The position numbers and the translations under genes were made by a program. From assembly GCF_932526225.1 (NCBI RefSeq), contig NC_064041.1, forward strand, positions 6,035,042 through 6,099,041: DNA of 64,000 nt, given 5' to 3'. The notes below the pieces were generated by a model. That model did no database searches. It was given only the letters and a program-made list of their open reading frames with translations, and was not told the origin of the DNA. Source of the stretch: Nematostella vectensis. Taxonomy: Eukaryota > Cnidaria > Anthozoa > Actiniaria > Edwardsiidae. Shown piece by piece: positions 1 through 10,552 of the stretch (within the stretch, counting starts at the first letter, position 1; the number at the start of each line of letters is the position of its first letter).

Positions 1-1396
1 TTCGACTAAACCGCCAAATGTCCGGGAAACGGTAGTTTAAAAATTATATCTTGCCTATATACAATTAATGACCAACAAGCTGACAAGCGCAAAGCGTTTC
101 ATTTCAATTTTCTTTTTCTGCAAATGGTCCAGAGCAGAGTTGGAATGTTTTTCTTTCTATCCAATAATTAAAATGGATTGAGTAATATTTAACTTAAAAA
201 TGGTTTAACACAGTCCTATAGACCTGAGATTGTTATACGCGGCGGTTCGTTTTTTTTTTTTTATGGGTGAAAAAACTTATCCTTTTGTCGTCTTGGTGTG
301 GCCGCTACAATATGGATGCTTATTGGAGTCCGCTTTCTAAGTTTGACCTCAGGCGACGGAGCGAGACACAACGAGCTCATTATGCAGATAAGGGTTGATA
401 GATGTTTAGAGATTCATAGAACAGAGCGGAGAGAGACTGAGACTACAAAGAGGTTCTCAAGCTTGGAAAGGTGACATTTTAGCCATTTGCGCGCGAAGGA
501 AATTTTGAAAAATCTGGATACAAAACAAAACATTTTGATTTTGATGTCGATTTAAGTAAGCAGATAGTGTTCCCAAAAACACCCAAAAAGTGCTTAAAAA
601 GTGCTCCAAAATCAAAATAGTGCTCTAATAGTGCTCATTGGCGAAAAGAAAATTACCGTATATTTTTATTTTTTTAGAGTTGAGTTGTGTTTTATTAAAA
701 TTTGAATAAAAGAAAGAATATTGCTTTTATTTAATACATGCATTATAGTATATCTTATATTGTTGTCCCTGAACGGGTAAATCACACTTTAGTGTATAAC
801 AACTACCTGTATTATAAATGACTTTGTTCTCTTTTGTGTTCGTTTACCTTTGTTATTTGGATACTTCTAAAAAACCAATGTTCATTTACAAAAATCACCA
901 ATGTCAATAATGTCAAACCTGATAACAGACCTTAATTACAACAATCTCCTAACGAGAAATAATTACAATAGATGTAAAACAGGAAAACATGGCAAACAGA
1001 TCTTCTAGATAAGGTATTCTATTATTGTAATGAACTCCACACAGGCTACCCAATATTTGTGGTTACCAAAGCACAGCCTACCTATTAGAATGTCGAAATC
1101 ACCAGTCTTACAGTCTTAGCCTAGTTGAGATATATAAGACAACAAAACCTAGTAAAATAGTGCCGAGCACAATCTGGAAAGGCGTACCCTTATGTGAAAA
1201 AGTTAAGGTTGACCCATTATCTTAGCAAGATTTTAACTTAATGCCCAACCCCTTTGGTTTTACATCCCCCATCCTGATAATTATTGCACCGTCCATTGTA
1301 TTTTTGGTCTGCTCACCCACCATCAAATCTCCTATGGTCCGTCTCTTATTCGCATAAGCCCGGAATTCAATTAATTGTTAACATCTTTTATTGAAG
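1..1396. other. non-coding 5' flank or intron
   Basis: AT-rich stretch with no coding exon that I can support. It probably belongs to the intron upstream of the PAN exon at 1397, because that exon begins in phase 1 and therefore needs an earlier exon. No signal-peptide exon is visible here, so the gene most likely starts to the left of the window. Confidence 0.5.
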
Positions 1397-4300
1397 ATAG
1401 TGTCCTTGTTGATCACGTGATTGCATCGCACAACGTCACCAATCCCACCCATTGTTCCATGAACTGTTTATCCAATGAGCGATGTGCCTCCTTCAATTTC
1501 AAGAAACAAGACCAGCAATCTTACATGTGCGAATTAAACAACAAATCCGCCGCGGAAGCACCCGGTTCCCTGGTGAATATGACTGACTGGAACTACTACG
1601 ACGCAAGTGTGAGTGAAGTAGGCGCAAGAGCGCGAGGTATCCACAGTTTTTTTTGCCTCCACCTAGCTGGAGGTGCACCCTAGGTGCCACGAATACACGC
1701 TTTTAACAAACAACATCTCCAATGAAGAACATTAGGAGAGCCTCAATAAGAGCTGCGGGATTCTTCATATTTGTGATTATTTATTTTCCGTCGGATAATG
1801 TTTTCACGAAAAGAAAGAAGGGTGTTTGGAAAAAAGATTATTTTACTAGTTATATCTCAAAAGGTTTCGGGTTCTTCCCTGTTTTCTACATAAATACTCA
1901 GGCTTGAACCGGTGGGCAGACAGGGTAGGAAGAAAAAGGGGAATAAATAAAAAACTATTGATAGGAGGTACAATACAATACAACAATACAATAATTTATT
2001 TTCCGTCGATGATGTCAGGAGTGGTGACCCAGTCTCCCGAGCACGGGGAGCTCACGGTACAAACGCTCGACAACACTACTGAAACGCTCACATTACACAT
2101 TACATAATAATTCTAATTATGGGTGAAAAAAAGGAGGTGTGAATGATGTCGGGTAGGTTCTTGCGGAAGTCAGAGACGGAATTAGGTTAACTTGTAGATC
2201 TTATCTCCAGGTGTATATCTTCTGAACGCCCCGGGATCCTCAGCTACTGCGGATACTCACATGTTTTCATATCTTTTTCCCTTTTTTTTGTTATCATTAT
2301 TACTATTTTTATTTATATATTTTTTATCATTATTAGATCGGATGTTGTAGCAACCCTTGTGTGGGTAACGCGACTTGTGAGTCCGGAGACGGACCGGATG
2401 AGTACAGATGCACCTGTAAGGATGGCTACGTGGATAATGGAACCACGTGCATCGCTGAAGGTGAGGTCAGAGCATGCTTGGGTCACGTGAAAGTCACATG
2501 AATAGTTGGGTTGGTCACGTGCATCTGTAAGGATGGCTACGTGGGTAATGGAACCACGTGCATCGCTGAAGGTAAGGTCAGAGCATGCTTGGGTCACGTG
2601 AAAGTCACGTGAATAGTTGGGTTGGTCACGTGCATCTGTAAGGATGGCTACATGGATAATGGAGCCACGTGCATTGCTGAAGGTGAGGTCAGAGCATGCT
2701 TGGATCACGTGAAAGTCACATGAATAGTTGGGTTGGTCACGTGCATCTGTAAGGATGGCTACGTGGGTAATGGAACCACGTGCATCGCTTAAGGTGAGGT
2801 CAGAGCATGCTTGGGTCACGTGAAAGTCACATGAATAGTTGGGTTGGTCACGTGCATCTGTAAGGATGGCTACGTGGGTAATGGAACCACGTGCATCGCT
2901 GAAGGTGAGGTCAGAGCATGCTTGGGTCACGTGAAAATCACATGAATAGTTGGGTTGGTCACGTGCATTCATGGAGGCAGTTTCACTCGAAAATCACATG
3001 ATATGGGTGTGTTAATATCATGATGCATGGTCACGTTACATTTATGCAAAATTCCAAATTGAATGTACATTTTGCGCAAATGAATGCCGCTTTCTTCAAA
3101 TGAATGTATTTTCGTTTTATTGATTTACTATTGGTGCAAATGAAGGTGTAATTTCTCGTAATGAACTGCAAAAGGTGTATTAATCCCCATCATTGAATTT
3201 ACGAATTTCTATTCAAAGCTGCCCCTCCCCCCCCCCCCCCTAGTAACTTTTCAGACTGGTGGTATGGCAAGATATTTAAATTAGATTTCATTTGGGAAGG
3301 AGCTAATAATGCTGTTCTCTATTTTTTTCTAACGATAATTAGCATATAAAATGTTTGAAAATTGCACATTTTTCACGGGGGAGCATGGTTCCTTATCCCC
3401 TTATTCAATATTATTTACACCCCTGAAATATGGGCTCAAAATCAAAAATATTTCTGGCTTGGTTATATTCAAGGCCATCTCGCCGCCACTTTGTGGGCTC
3501 GCCTAAGTCGGTGCTCCCTCCACCACCTATCCCCATCTCCTCACACACACAACAATTTGGGGTGCGGGGGGGGGGGGAGGTCTGTCTCCCCACTCCCCAC
3601 AGTTATGCTGAAAACAGCGACATTTATGTCATATTCCAGTAAACAAAATAGAAAGCACATATTTTTTTGGTGCCCAATCCCCTTTCTTTTTTTGTAGGGC
3701 ACCGTATAGAGTGCTCATACAGTTATAGAATATCCTGAAGAACGTGCCGTACGTAGAGCATTTCACGGTTAGAGTATAATTTCAATCAAGTTATTTTTTA
3801 GCTTATTTTTCTGAGGGAAGGCCATCATTTTCGATCGCCTCTTTGGCGGAGGGTCGCCATTTTTGTGCTTTAGATTGCGGGAGGGTAAAAAAATCAACTT
3901 AGCGACCGCGTCCCCCGGTGCTCACAGCCACTGAAGCTACCAATCTGCTAGCGAACATGGCCTTATTACACTTAATTTTCGCGTTATATTAATTTCGCGA
4001 ATTTCGCGATTTTAAAAGATTCGCGAAAATAAAGAGACGCGAAAATTAAGTGAGTACACAAGCCTTTTTGCCGTTTAATAAGCTTTATGGAATCATGTCT
4101 TGTTTATTTAGTCATAGTAATGTACATTACATCGTACGGTAAGGGGTTGAGTTGGACTTGTATTTATAAATTTATTTGAAACAAAATTTCGCCCACGCAT
4201 CTTTTTGTTACAGGTTGCTTCGGTTTTGATGATTTAAGCACATTTTTATTCCATTTGCTTTGCTTTATTTTATTATCCCAAAATCGCGAAATCGCGAAAA

Positions 4301-4731
4301 AAAAGTGATCTGTTTTTTTTTTTACGAAAATAGGAAAATCGCGAAAAATAAAGTGTCGCGAAATACCGCCATCGCAAAATCGCGAAATTTTGACGTCGCG
4401 AAAAGTAGGTGTAATAAGGTGATAAGGTACGTGATATATGGCATTCGTTCCTCATGAATTGTTTCCTTTAGCTTCCTATTCGTACCTTGGATGTTTCAAA
4501 GACACTGGTGACCGAGCAATCGCGTTACCTTTTATTCATCCATCAACTCTGCAGGAGTGCTTTGAAGAAGCCAAAAGACGTGGGAACATAGTATTCGCAA
4601 TGCAGGCAAGAAATTATTGCTTTACCAGCCCAGACGCACATCACACTTACAACAAGTATGGTCCCGCACCTGGCTGCAGCGGCGGGAACGGGGGACAGTG
4701 GGCCAATGACGTATATCGCATCAATTACTAA
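1397..4731 (+). CDS. PAN-EGF-WSC domain secreted protein, 3' part of gene
   Basis: Three exons are visible: 1397-1608, 2337-2460 and 4472-4731. The first encodes a PAN/apple-like module (Cys pattern around HCSMNCLSNERCASFNF, and a CEL motif). The second encodes an EGF-like domain (SNPCVGNATCE, then YRCTCKDGYV and NGTTCIAE). The third encodes a WSC-like domain (YLGCFKDTGDRAI, ending GGQWANDVYRINY and a TAA stop). The phases join as 1-0, 0-1 and 1-end, and all acceptors and donors are AG/GT (donors gtgagt and gtgagg). About 197 residues are seen. Such mosaics are extracellular or cell-surface proteins that are numerous in anthozoans; the ligand is unknown. The 5' exons, including any signal peptide, are missing. 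The EGF donor is multiplied downstream in a 111-bp array, and a MITE lies in the last intron. Confidence 0.8.
2409..2966 (+). repeat. 111-bp tandem array copying an EGF exon end and its donor
   Basis: Five units of 111 bp start inside the EGF exon. Each contains the last ~50 bases of that exon, a 5' splice site and about 60 bases of intron. Donor-like GT sites fall at 2461 (the exon's own), 2572, 2683, 2794 and 2905, exactly 111 bp apart. The copies differ by a few point changes (gtgagg or gtaagg after GAAG; one copy has a TAA at the end of the exon part). The unit is 37 codons long, so the minus strand also stays open, but that frame has no meaning I can see. Confidence 0.9.
3961..4419. mobile_element. 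MITE with CCTTATTACAC ends, rich in TTCGCG palindromes
   Basis: The left end CCTTATTACAC and the right end GTGTAATAAGG are inverted repeats. The interior has many TTCGCG/CGCGAA palindromes, including a hairpin at 3968-4052 (ACTTAATTTTCGCG against CGCGAAAATTAAGT). There is no coding capacity. It lies in the intron before the WSC exon. Confidence 0.7.
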
Positions 4732-5788
4732 GTCACAGTGACATGTGTCACGTCATGTCAAATGACACTTTGTATTGATAAACTACATAGGTGCTAGTTT
4801 TATGGTATATATGGTAATTAGCTTAATTCGAAAATATAAGGTTTTTTGAGAAGGGACCATTTTTTGCACAATAAGTAAGGATAAAAAATAAATTTACTAG
4901 TAAAGGTTAAGAACTAAATGTTGTAGAAGTCTTATGTAGTAGAATTAAAAAAGATGCAGACAAGCCTGTTATATTAGTTTTAGTGTAGCACGCCGAGAAC
5001 TATAGATTAGAAACAGCTTTGACTATATACATGTAATATGTAACAGGGCCGTAGTTGGAGGTGGGGCGGGGCGGCGGAGCACTGGGAGCGCGTGCCCCCC
5101 TCCATCCCAATTATAAAGAATTGACCAGAATGAGGCGTGGTCGTGCCCCAAAATATTTTCTTAATGTTTCTGTATTGTGCTCCCCCCCCCCCCCCCCCCC
5201 AATATTCCGAGGCCTGCCACGGCACTGTGTAATATATAATATGTAATATGTATAAACTTTTGCTACAAAAGGATCTTTTTATACCAGAGCTCGCTAATTT
5301 CACTGCCCCAGATGCTTATTTCAAATATGTAAAGTTGAAGTATTGCCCTTTCCAGGAATAGTATGCTTTTTGAATGAACCAACGTTACCATTGTCGATTT
5401 TGACCTCCCGAAAATAGGCTAAATTTGACGCTTGCATATTTTGAATTAAACATTCGATGAAAATTCCATGCTTGATATTATTGATTTAAAAAGAGCATCT
5501 GAAATTGTCTTGAAGTTGTACCACAACGTGGTGGTTTTAGATAGATGGCCCCTGGGACCTCGGTCGAAAATTGTGGTCTCGTGAAATATTTTTGTCTCAA
5601 TTGAACTTAGGTTATTATTTTTGTTATAAGTGTCGTATCACTTCAATCTATTTTTTTTAGCTGTTGTGCAGCTTAGTAATTGAATTGGCGAGCTCAGCGG
5701 CTCTTTAATCATTTGCTGCACCTATAGTTATTAAAAGACGACATATATTACGTTGCCTTTATTGAACCTTTATTATCCTCGAGGTACT
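4732..5788. other. intergenic, convergent 3' ends
   Basis: This separates the WSC gene (+) from the small secreted gene (-), which end facing each other. A polyadenylation signal AATAAA lies at 4887-4892, 155 bp after the WSC stop. A run of 19 C bases at about 5182-5200 belongs to a probable poly-C MITE (compare 46435-46783). No gene is seen. Confidence 0.5.
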
Positions 5789-7687
5789 TTACAAGAAGTA
5801 ACCATAAACATCGGCGCAGACGGTTCCTCTGTTGTCGGCTTCCCATTGGTTGAACAGGTCTTCTGCATACCACAGGCGGAGCTCCGACTCGGGGCCGACA
5901 AAATAGGGGTCACTGAAGCTATAGGTCAGCACCAGTTCCTTGGACCGTGAGTTGAATCCATCCATACCGTACCAGCGACCAGGGTTCTTGGGTAAAAAGC
6001 TGGAAAAAGAAGCGCGTATGAATACTTAGAATTTTACATTAAGAATTATAATTACCCATGTCCAAGAGCTTTGCACGTCTCTCATTTTCTGAGAAACAAT
6101 AAATCTCTTCCGATAGCTTCACTGAAAAACCAAGCTCGAATACATCACGATGAATGACAAGGTATCGATGGCACGAGAGCGGGGCTCAATGCCCGAGCTT
6201 CGCGACAAGCTCCTTAATAAACTAAACCTATAATTGACTATCTAGAGCCAGGGTAAAGGAAACTCAAATCTTATAGCCAAAAAAATACCAAGAACAGAAT
6301 TAGACCTATTTTATTAACAAAAATCAATTAGAATGATCCTGTCTACTTGAAGCTGTTATATAAATGAGCATTATGAATGCATGACGTATTGCATTGTTGA
6401 GAAGTACTTCTTATTATCAGCCCCCACCAACCCTCCTGTCTTCCTCCAACCCCCCCCCCCCCCCCCCCCCTCCTCCCATAAAGCTTCGTATTGTTTGGAT
6501 TTAACACTATACTATACATACTGCACTCCTGTTTTTGGGAAGATAACGTGGTTGTCCTTGTTGGTTATGAGCATGTTGATCGAGAACTTCTCTAAGTGAG
6601 GCCAATTGTGACAACCCCAGTTGCTGGTGTGAGATCCCGGATGAGAGCCACATACAATACTGCCTTCTCTGTGGACCAGCTTTACAGCGGCCAGGAAGCC
6701 ACGAGCGGCGGGTACAATCTTGCCAAACTTACCACCTTGGCCTTGAAAACAGACGCGACTTTCACTAAGCTTTGTCCATTCGTCTGAGGGGAAAACATAC
6801 ATATCCAGCCTGTTTAGTACTTAGTTCACAACTCTGTATTTACACTTCAAATACAAAGAGGAGTATCTATTTTATTTCAAAGATGGGTTTTCACAGTAGG
6901 CGCGCTATACACCTCCCCGAATTGTGGCCTTTTTTTTTCCCACTCCATATCATCAAATTCTAGCTACGCAACTTGCGTGTTTAATTAAAATGTAAAACAT
7001 GAGAGCGAAATAGCGATTATGATAAGGCTCGACAGCTGCCGAAAAAACTTATTTGACAATTGAACATGGTTGCAGTTCAAAATTGTTGGTAATTCTGTTG
7101 GGAAGAGAACCAAGAAGCCATAGAGGAAAGGGCAGAGACGAGAAACATCTAACTCAACTCACGTCAGAACCGGTAATTGAACCCGTAAGCCAACGGCGAG
7201 AGGCACAGGCGCTTGTGCAACACTCAGCTAACCACGTGCTAACCACGAGCTAACCACGTGCTTACCACGTGCTAACCACGAGCTAACCACTCGTGAATTA
7301 CGAGTGAATTACAACTTACACTTACGAACAACAAACGCGAATCTATGATTTAATTGAAGGAGACTTAGAAATGTGACTTAATTATTTACCTACGAAGGTG
7401 ACTTACGGACGTGTCTTAAAAACGTAAATAGTTACTAGAACGTAACTTACGAAAGCGACTTTATGACTTACGAAAACTACTAACGAAGCTGACTTCGTTA
7501 GTAGTTATCTGACTACGAATATGACACTACGGACGTGACTTTACGGATATGACTACGGACGAACTTAGGAATATGACTTACGGACGCGACTTTACGAATT
7601 GACTTACGGACGTTACTTACGGCAAGTTTGGTAGTGACATTCCGTGTAGACCACTGCGCATAGAAGGACAGCCAAGAGAAGCTTCAT
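5789..7687 (-). CDS. small secreted cysteine-containing protein, 179 aa
   Basis: The three exons on the minus strand are 7687-7621, 6783-6522 and 5999-5789. The first gives a signal peptide (MKLLLAVLLCAVVYTECHYQ); the stop is TAA at 5791-5789. Phases 1 and 2 join exactly, giving 540 coding bases. The mature part has scattered cysteines (ESRVCFQG, EGSIVCGSH, NWGCHNWPH) and a conserved-looking C-terminal block with KNPGRWYGMDGF, SDPYFVGPESELRLWYAEDL and GTVCADVYGYF. Families of this kind occur in anthozoans next to PAN and fibrinogen-like genes; I do not know a function and assign none. Two AATAAA signals lie just past the stop (5769-5774 and 5758-5763, minus strand). The exon 1 donor gtaagt opens a degenerate repeat. 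Confidence 0.8.
7228..7293. repeat. 10-bp tandem repeat TAACCACGWG
   Basis: About seven copies of a 10-base unit (aaccacgtgc / taaccacgagc) sit in intron 1 of the small secreted gene. Several copies carry a CACGTG E-box. The run is short and could be chance slippage; no regulatory role is shown. Confidence 0.6.
7322..7620 (-). repeat. degenerate donor-like repeat after exon 1
   Basis: Read on the minus strand, the intron starts gtaagtaacgtccgtaagtc and continues for about 300 bp with irregular units built on GTCCGTAAGTCA, GTAAAGTC and GTCATATTC. The true donor at 7620 is thus the first of many GTAAGT-like words. Spacing is irregular (about 13-20 bp), so this is a decayed or complex minisatellite. 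Confidence 0.6.
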
Positions 7688-7737
7688 GGTGAATCAAGTG
7701 TCTAATATGCGAGAATGCTAGCGCTACGAGCTGCCTG

Positions 7738-7745
7738 TATTTAAA
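7738..7745 (-). promoter_or_regulatory. TATA box of the small secreted protein gene
   Basis: TTTAAATA on the minus strand lies about 50 bases upstream of the ATG at 7687, inside cctttaaatacagg. This spacing would put the transcription start near 7710 and leave a 5' UTR of about 20-25 bases. It is inferred from position and sequence only. Confidence 0.55.
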
Positions 7746-8350
7746 GGGGGCTCGGACAATACCGAAATTAATATTGAATCAATAAACCAATCTCGTTAAT
7801 TTATTGTTTGCATTAACTCGCCCCCTTTTTATTTATTATCATTACCAATACCAATATTGCACCAATCTTGAATCAATAACCAATCTTATGAATGTTTGAT
7901 TTGTACAAACACACCTGTTTCTTAAATCTAAAATGATTATTACTCAATTTCGAGCGGAGGGAAGAGAGGGGTGGTTATATCCGTTAAAACAAAATAAAAA
8001 GTTACAATTTCTGGAAAAGGGGGAATACTACTTCAAACCCTGTTTTCGGGTTGAAAGCTTCTTTGAATCAAAGTAGTTCTGCTCATGATCAAAGATGAGC
8101 CACTAAAAATGAGTCAAACAATGTCAAACAAAGGTGTCTCAAAATTGATTTTAATTTTAAAAATATATGTAATTTAATTTTTTCCTCATTATGTTTCCAC
8201 ACAGTTACTTTTAGTGGTGTTAAATAAAAAAAGCAGTTAATGGAGGATAAAACGCTAATTAAAATCTCAATTGTCAAACGCCGAATTCTTAGTAGACATG
8301 CCTAAGTAAACGTATCATATTAGATACCTTTTTTTTTTGGAGTAATTATA

Positions 8351-8561
8351 GGGCCCCGAACGGTCCCCTGAAATTTTTACGTGCTTGCAGTTTTCGGCTA
8401 ATGCTCGCATGCTCGCTCAATTTCTTCCGCCGTGCTCGTATTGTATTTTTTGATGTGCTCGCTGCTCGATTTATTCAAAAACTAAAAATGATCGTCCTCG
8501 CATAAAAAAAACGGGGCATTCGCAAGCTCGCAAGTGCTCGCCAAAGACCATTCGGGGACCC
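8351..8561. mobile_element. MITE with GGGCCCCGAACGGTC ends
   Basis: The left end GGGCCCCGAACGGTCCC faces GACCATTCGGGGACCC on the right, about 210 bp apart. The interior holds repeated GCTCGC words and no ORF. Intergenic. Confidence 0.65.
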
Positions 8562-8620
8562 AAAACAATGCAAGTTGAGCTTTCCTAAATAGAAACGCAA
8601 AATTATATTGACACTGCAGT

Positions 8621-9098
8621 GCAGGCCCGTAATTAAGTATTCATTCCAACAAACGGATTTTAAACCAAAAGAACAACAACAAAAAACGGCACAAATTGTT
8701 TCTTTCCAAGCACCAGATTTATTGGGGTAAAATACTCATGTAACCGTATGTTACGTACGGTACCCACAAAAACATCTGTCTTTCTGTCTTAATTTTTCCG
8801 GGGGGAGGGGGGGCTGGGAATCGGAAAGAACGAAAAGGGATTTTTATGCCATTGCAGTGTCTCCACGGAACGCTTATTATCGGATGTGTCTAAAAAATAG
8901 TTTGACTTAGATTTATGACATAACAAAGTGATGTAAAATGCTTTTTTATCTTATTGGTTTTATGCTTTATAAGCGAACCGGAAATGGACTTTTCGCCGGT
9001 GTGGGGGAGGGGCTGTGACGTCAACACCCCAACACTCCCCCCCCCCCCCCCCCCCCCCCTGGGTTATTAAATTATAACAATTTTGAAGGTACGGGCCT
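8621..9098. mobile_element. poly-C MITE, GCAGGCCCGTA ends
   Basis: The left end GCAGGCCCGTA matches the inverted right end GGTACGGGCC. The interior has a G-run and a run of 20 or more C near 9039-9059, and the words aaagaacgaaaagggatttt. Related copies are at 46435-46783 and, in part, 62435-62542. Confidence 0.65.
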
Positions 9099-9118
9099 TA
9101 GTATGTATTTTGGCTCTT

Positions 9119-9346
9119 AAGCCTGGTTTACATTATAGTCGTAAGGGTCGTAACTGCCGTCTGCAAAAAGTTTATTACCTATCACCATTGGCAGTTAAGA
9201 GGCTACTCCTTCAGAATTCTAAGGCCATAAACAAAATATCATTACCTATAACTTTCGCGAGTCGTGTTATCACCTCGATGGGGCAAACCCTCGACGACTG
9301 TTACGACCCTTACGACTGTTACGACTATATGGAAACCTGGTTTTAA
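9119..9346. mobile_element. MITE with AAGCCTGGTTTACAT ends
   Basis: The left arm has CCTGGTTTACATTATAGTCG followed by TAAGGGTCGTAAC. The right arm has the inverse (GTTACGACCCTTACGACTGT, then ATATGGAAACCTGGTTTT). The 228-bp element has no real ORF. Confidence 0.7.
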
Positions 9347-9505
9347 AGGTTGTTGGTTGTCGTAAGATGTTTCTTTCATGAGATATCGGATAGTTTATTA
9401 CAAATGTGGCCTACCCTTTTACAAATGTGGCAGATTATTACAAATGTGGCCTCAACACCGTTAACTGATCGCATTCATGTGAGAGCCATATAGTGGAATT
9501 CTCAT

Positions 9506-9652
9506 CCTTGGGGACCCAGGGAGTTGTGGGGATCGGGGACACAGGAAGCGCACGAGAAAGAATGAGGAGGAAATGACGTCTTTTCACCCTCTTTCTTTCG
9601 TCTTCGCGCGCACGTTCGCTTCCGGTCTCCGCGTCGCCCTGGGTCCCCGAGG
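9506..9652. mobile_element. 147-bp MITE with CCTTGGGGACCCAGGG ends
   Basis: CCTTGGGGACCCAGGG on the left and CCCTGGGTCCCCGAGG on the right form near-perfect terminal inverted repeats. The interior also folds (GAAGCGCACGAGAAAGA against TCTTTCGTCTTCGCGCG). A further fragment with the same end lies near 43870-43890. Confidence 0.75.
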
Positions 9653-9984
9653 AAATGGAATTTTCATCTCCGCTCGATATCGAAGCTTAAATATTGTAGC
9701 AAAAGTAAAAGTTTCACATCGATAGAAGCTTAAGCTTAGAAGGTAGGAACGAGGCCTTGTTGTTATCGTTACAATGTTTTTATTCGAATAAACCCCGCGC
9801 TGTAAAAAAAAAATATTTGGCGGTCAGCGTCTAAATGAACAAACACAGCGGTTAACATTGGATAAATAAGGGATAGTAAAAAAAAAATAGACACGATAAA
9901 AGACAACAAAGCAAATTGGTGATATTACAGATTATCTGCTTTTGAGAGTAGCCCATAGTAGCCCTTTCACTAGGGTATTGGTCT

Positions 9985-10552
9985 AGTACTGGGATTAGGT
10001 ACGTTGATATGCTTTAGCTCCTCTGGCGTTATGTACGTTAACACAGCAGTTAAAATTTTACCAAAAGGCATTTTACTGACGTGACTTGCCGTGATTTCCA
10101 AATTCTTGGAACTTCTTAATTAATTCAATAATGATCAATCTTTTTTTATCAATGAAATATAGTTTCTCTAGAACTAATAGAGTGATGTTGTACTCCTATT
10201 TGAGATTAATGGTGCATACCACTGGGTAAGGTACGTTGAGTGCTATAATGTTCTATCTGAGGTAGATGGTACCACTGGGTTAGGTGCGTTGAGTGCCATT
10301 CACCTATCTGAGGTAGATAGTACCACTGGGGTTAGGTACGTTGAGTGCTGCTCTCCTATCTGAGGTAGATAGTACCACTGGGGTTAGGTACGTTGATTGC
10401 TGTTCACCTATCTGAGGTAGATAGTACCACTGGGGTTAGGTACGTTGAGTGCTGTTCGCCTATCTGAGGTAGATAGTACCACTGGGGTTAGGTACGTTGA
10501 TTGCTGTTCACCTATCTGAGGTAGATAGTACCACTGGGGTTAGGTACGTTAG
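9985..10552 (-). repeat. 52-bp tandem array copying the 3' coding end of the PAN-fibrinogen gene
   Basis: About six and a half good units of 52 bp occupy 10210-10552, with decayed pieces back to about 9985. Each unit contains, on the minus strand, the last codons of the adjacent gene (encoding NVPNPSGTIYLR, then the TAG stop) and a short spacer. The copy next to the gene is the gene's own terminus, so the array extends from it into the 3' flank. Confidence 0.85.

Noticed and set aside
2313-2972. 219-codon minus frame with a 37-residue period
   Set aside because: Antisense shadow of the 111-bp array that copies the EGF exon end on the plus strand.
10210-10552. let-7-like TGAGGTAG words in the 52-bp array
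   Set aside because: Only the first eight bases match; there is no hairpin precursor, and the word is explained by the copied stop region of the gene.
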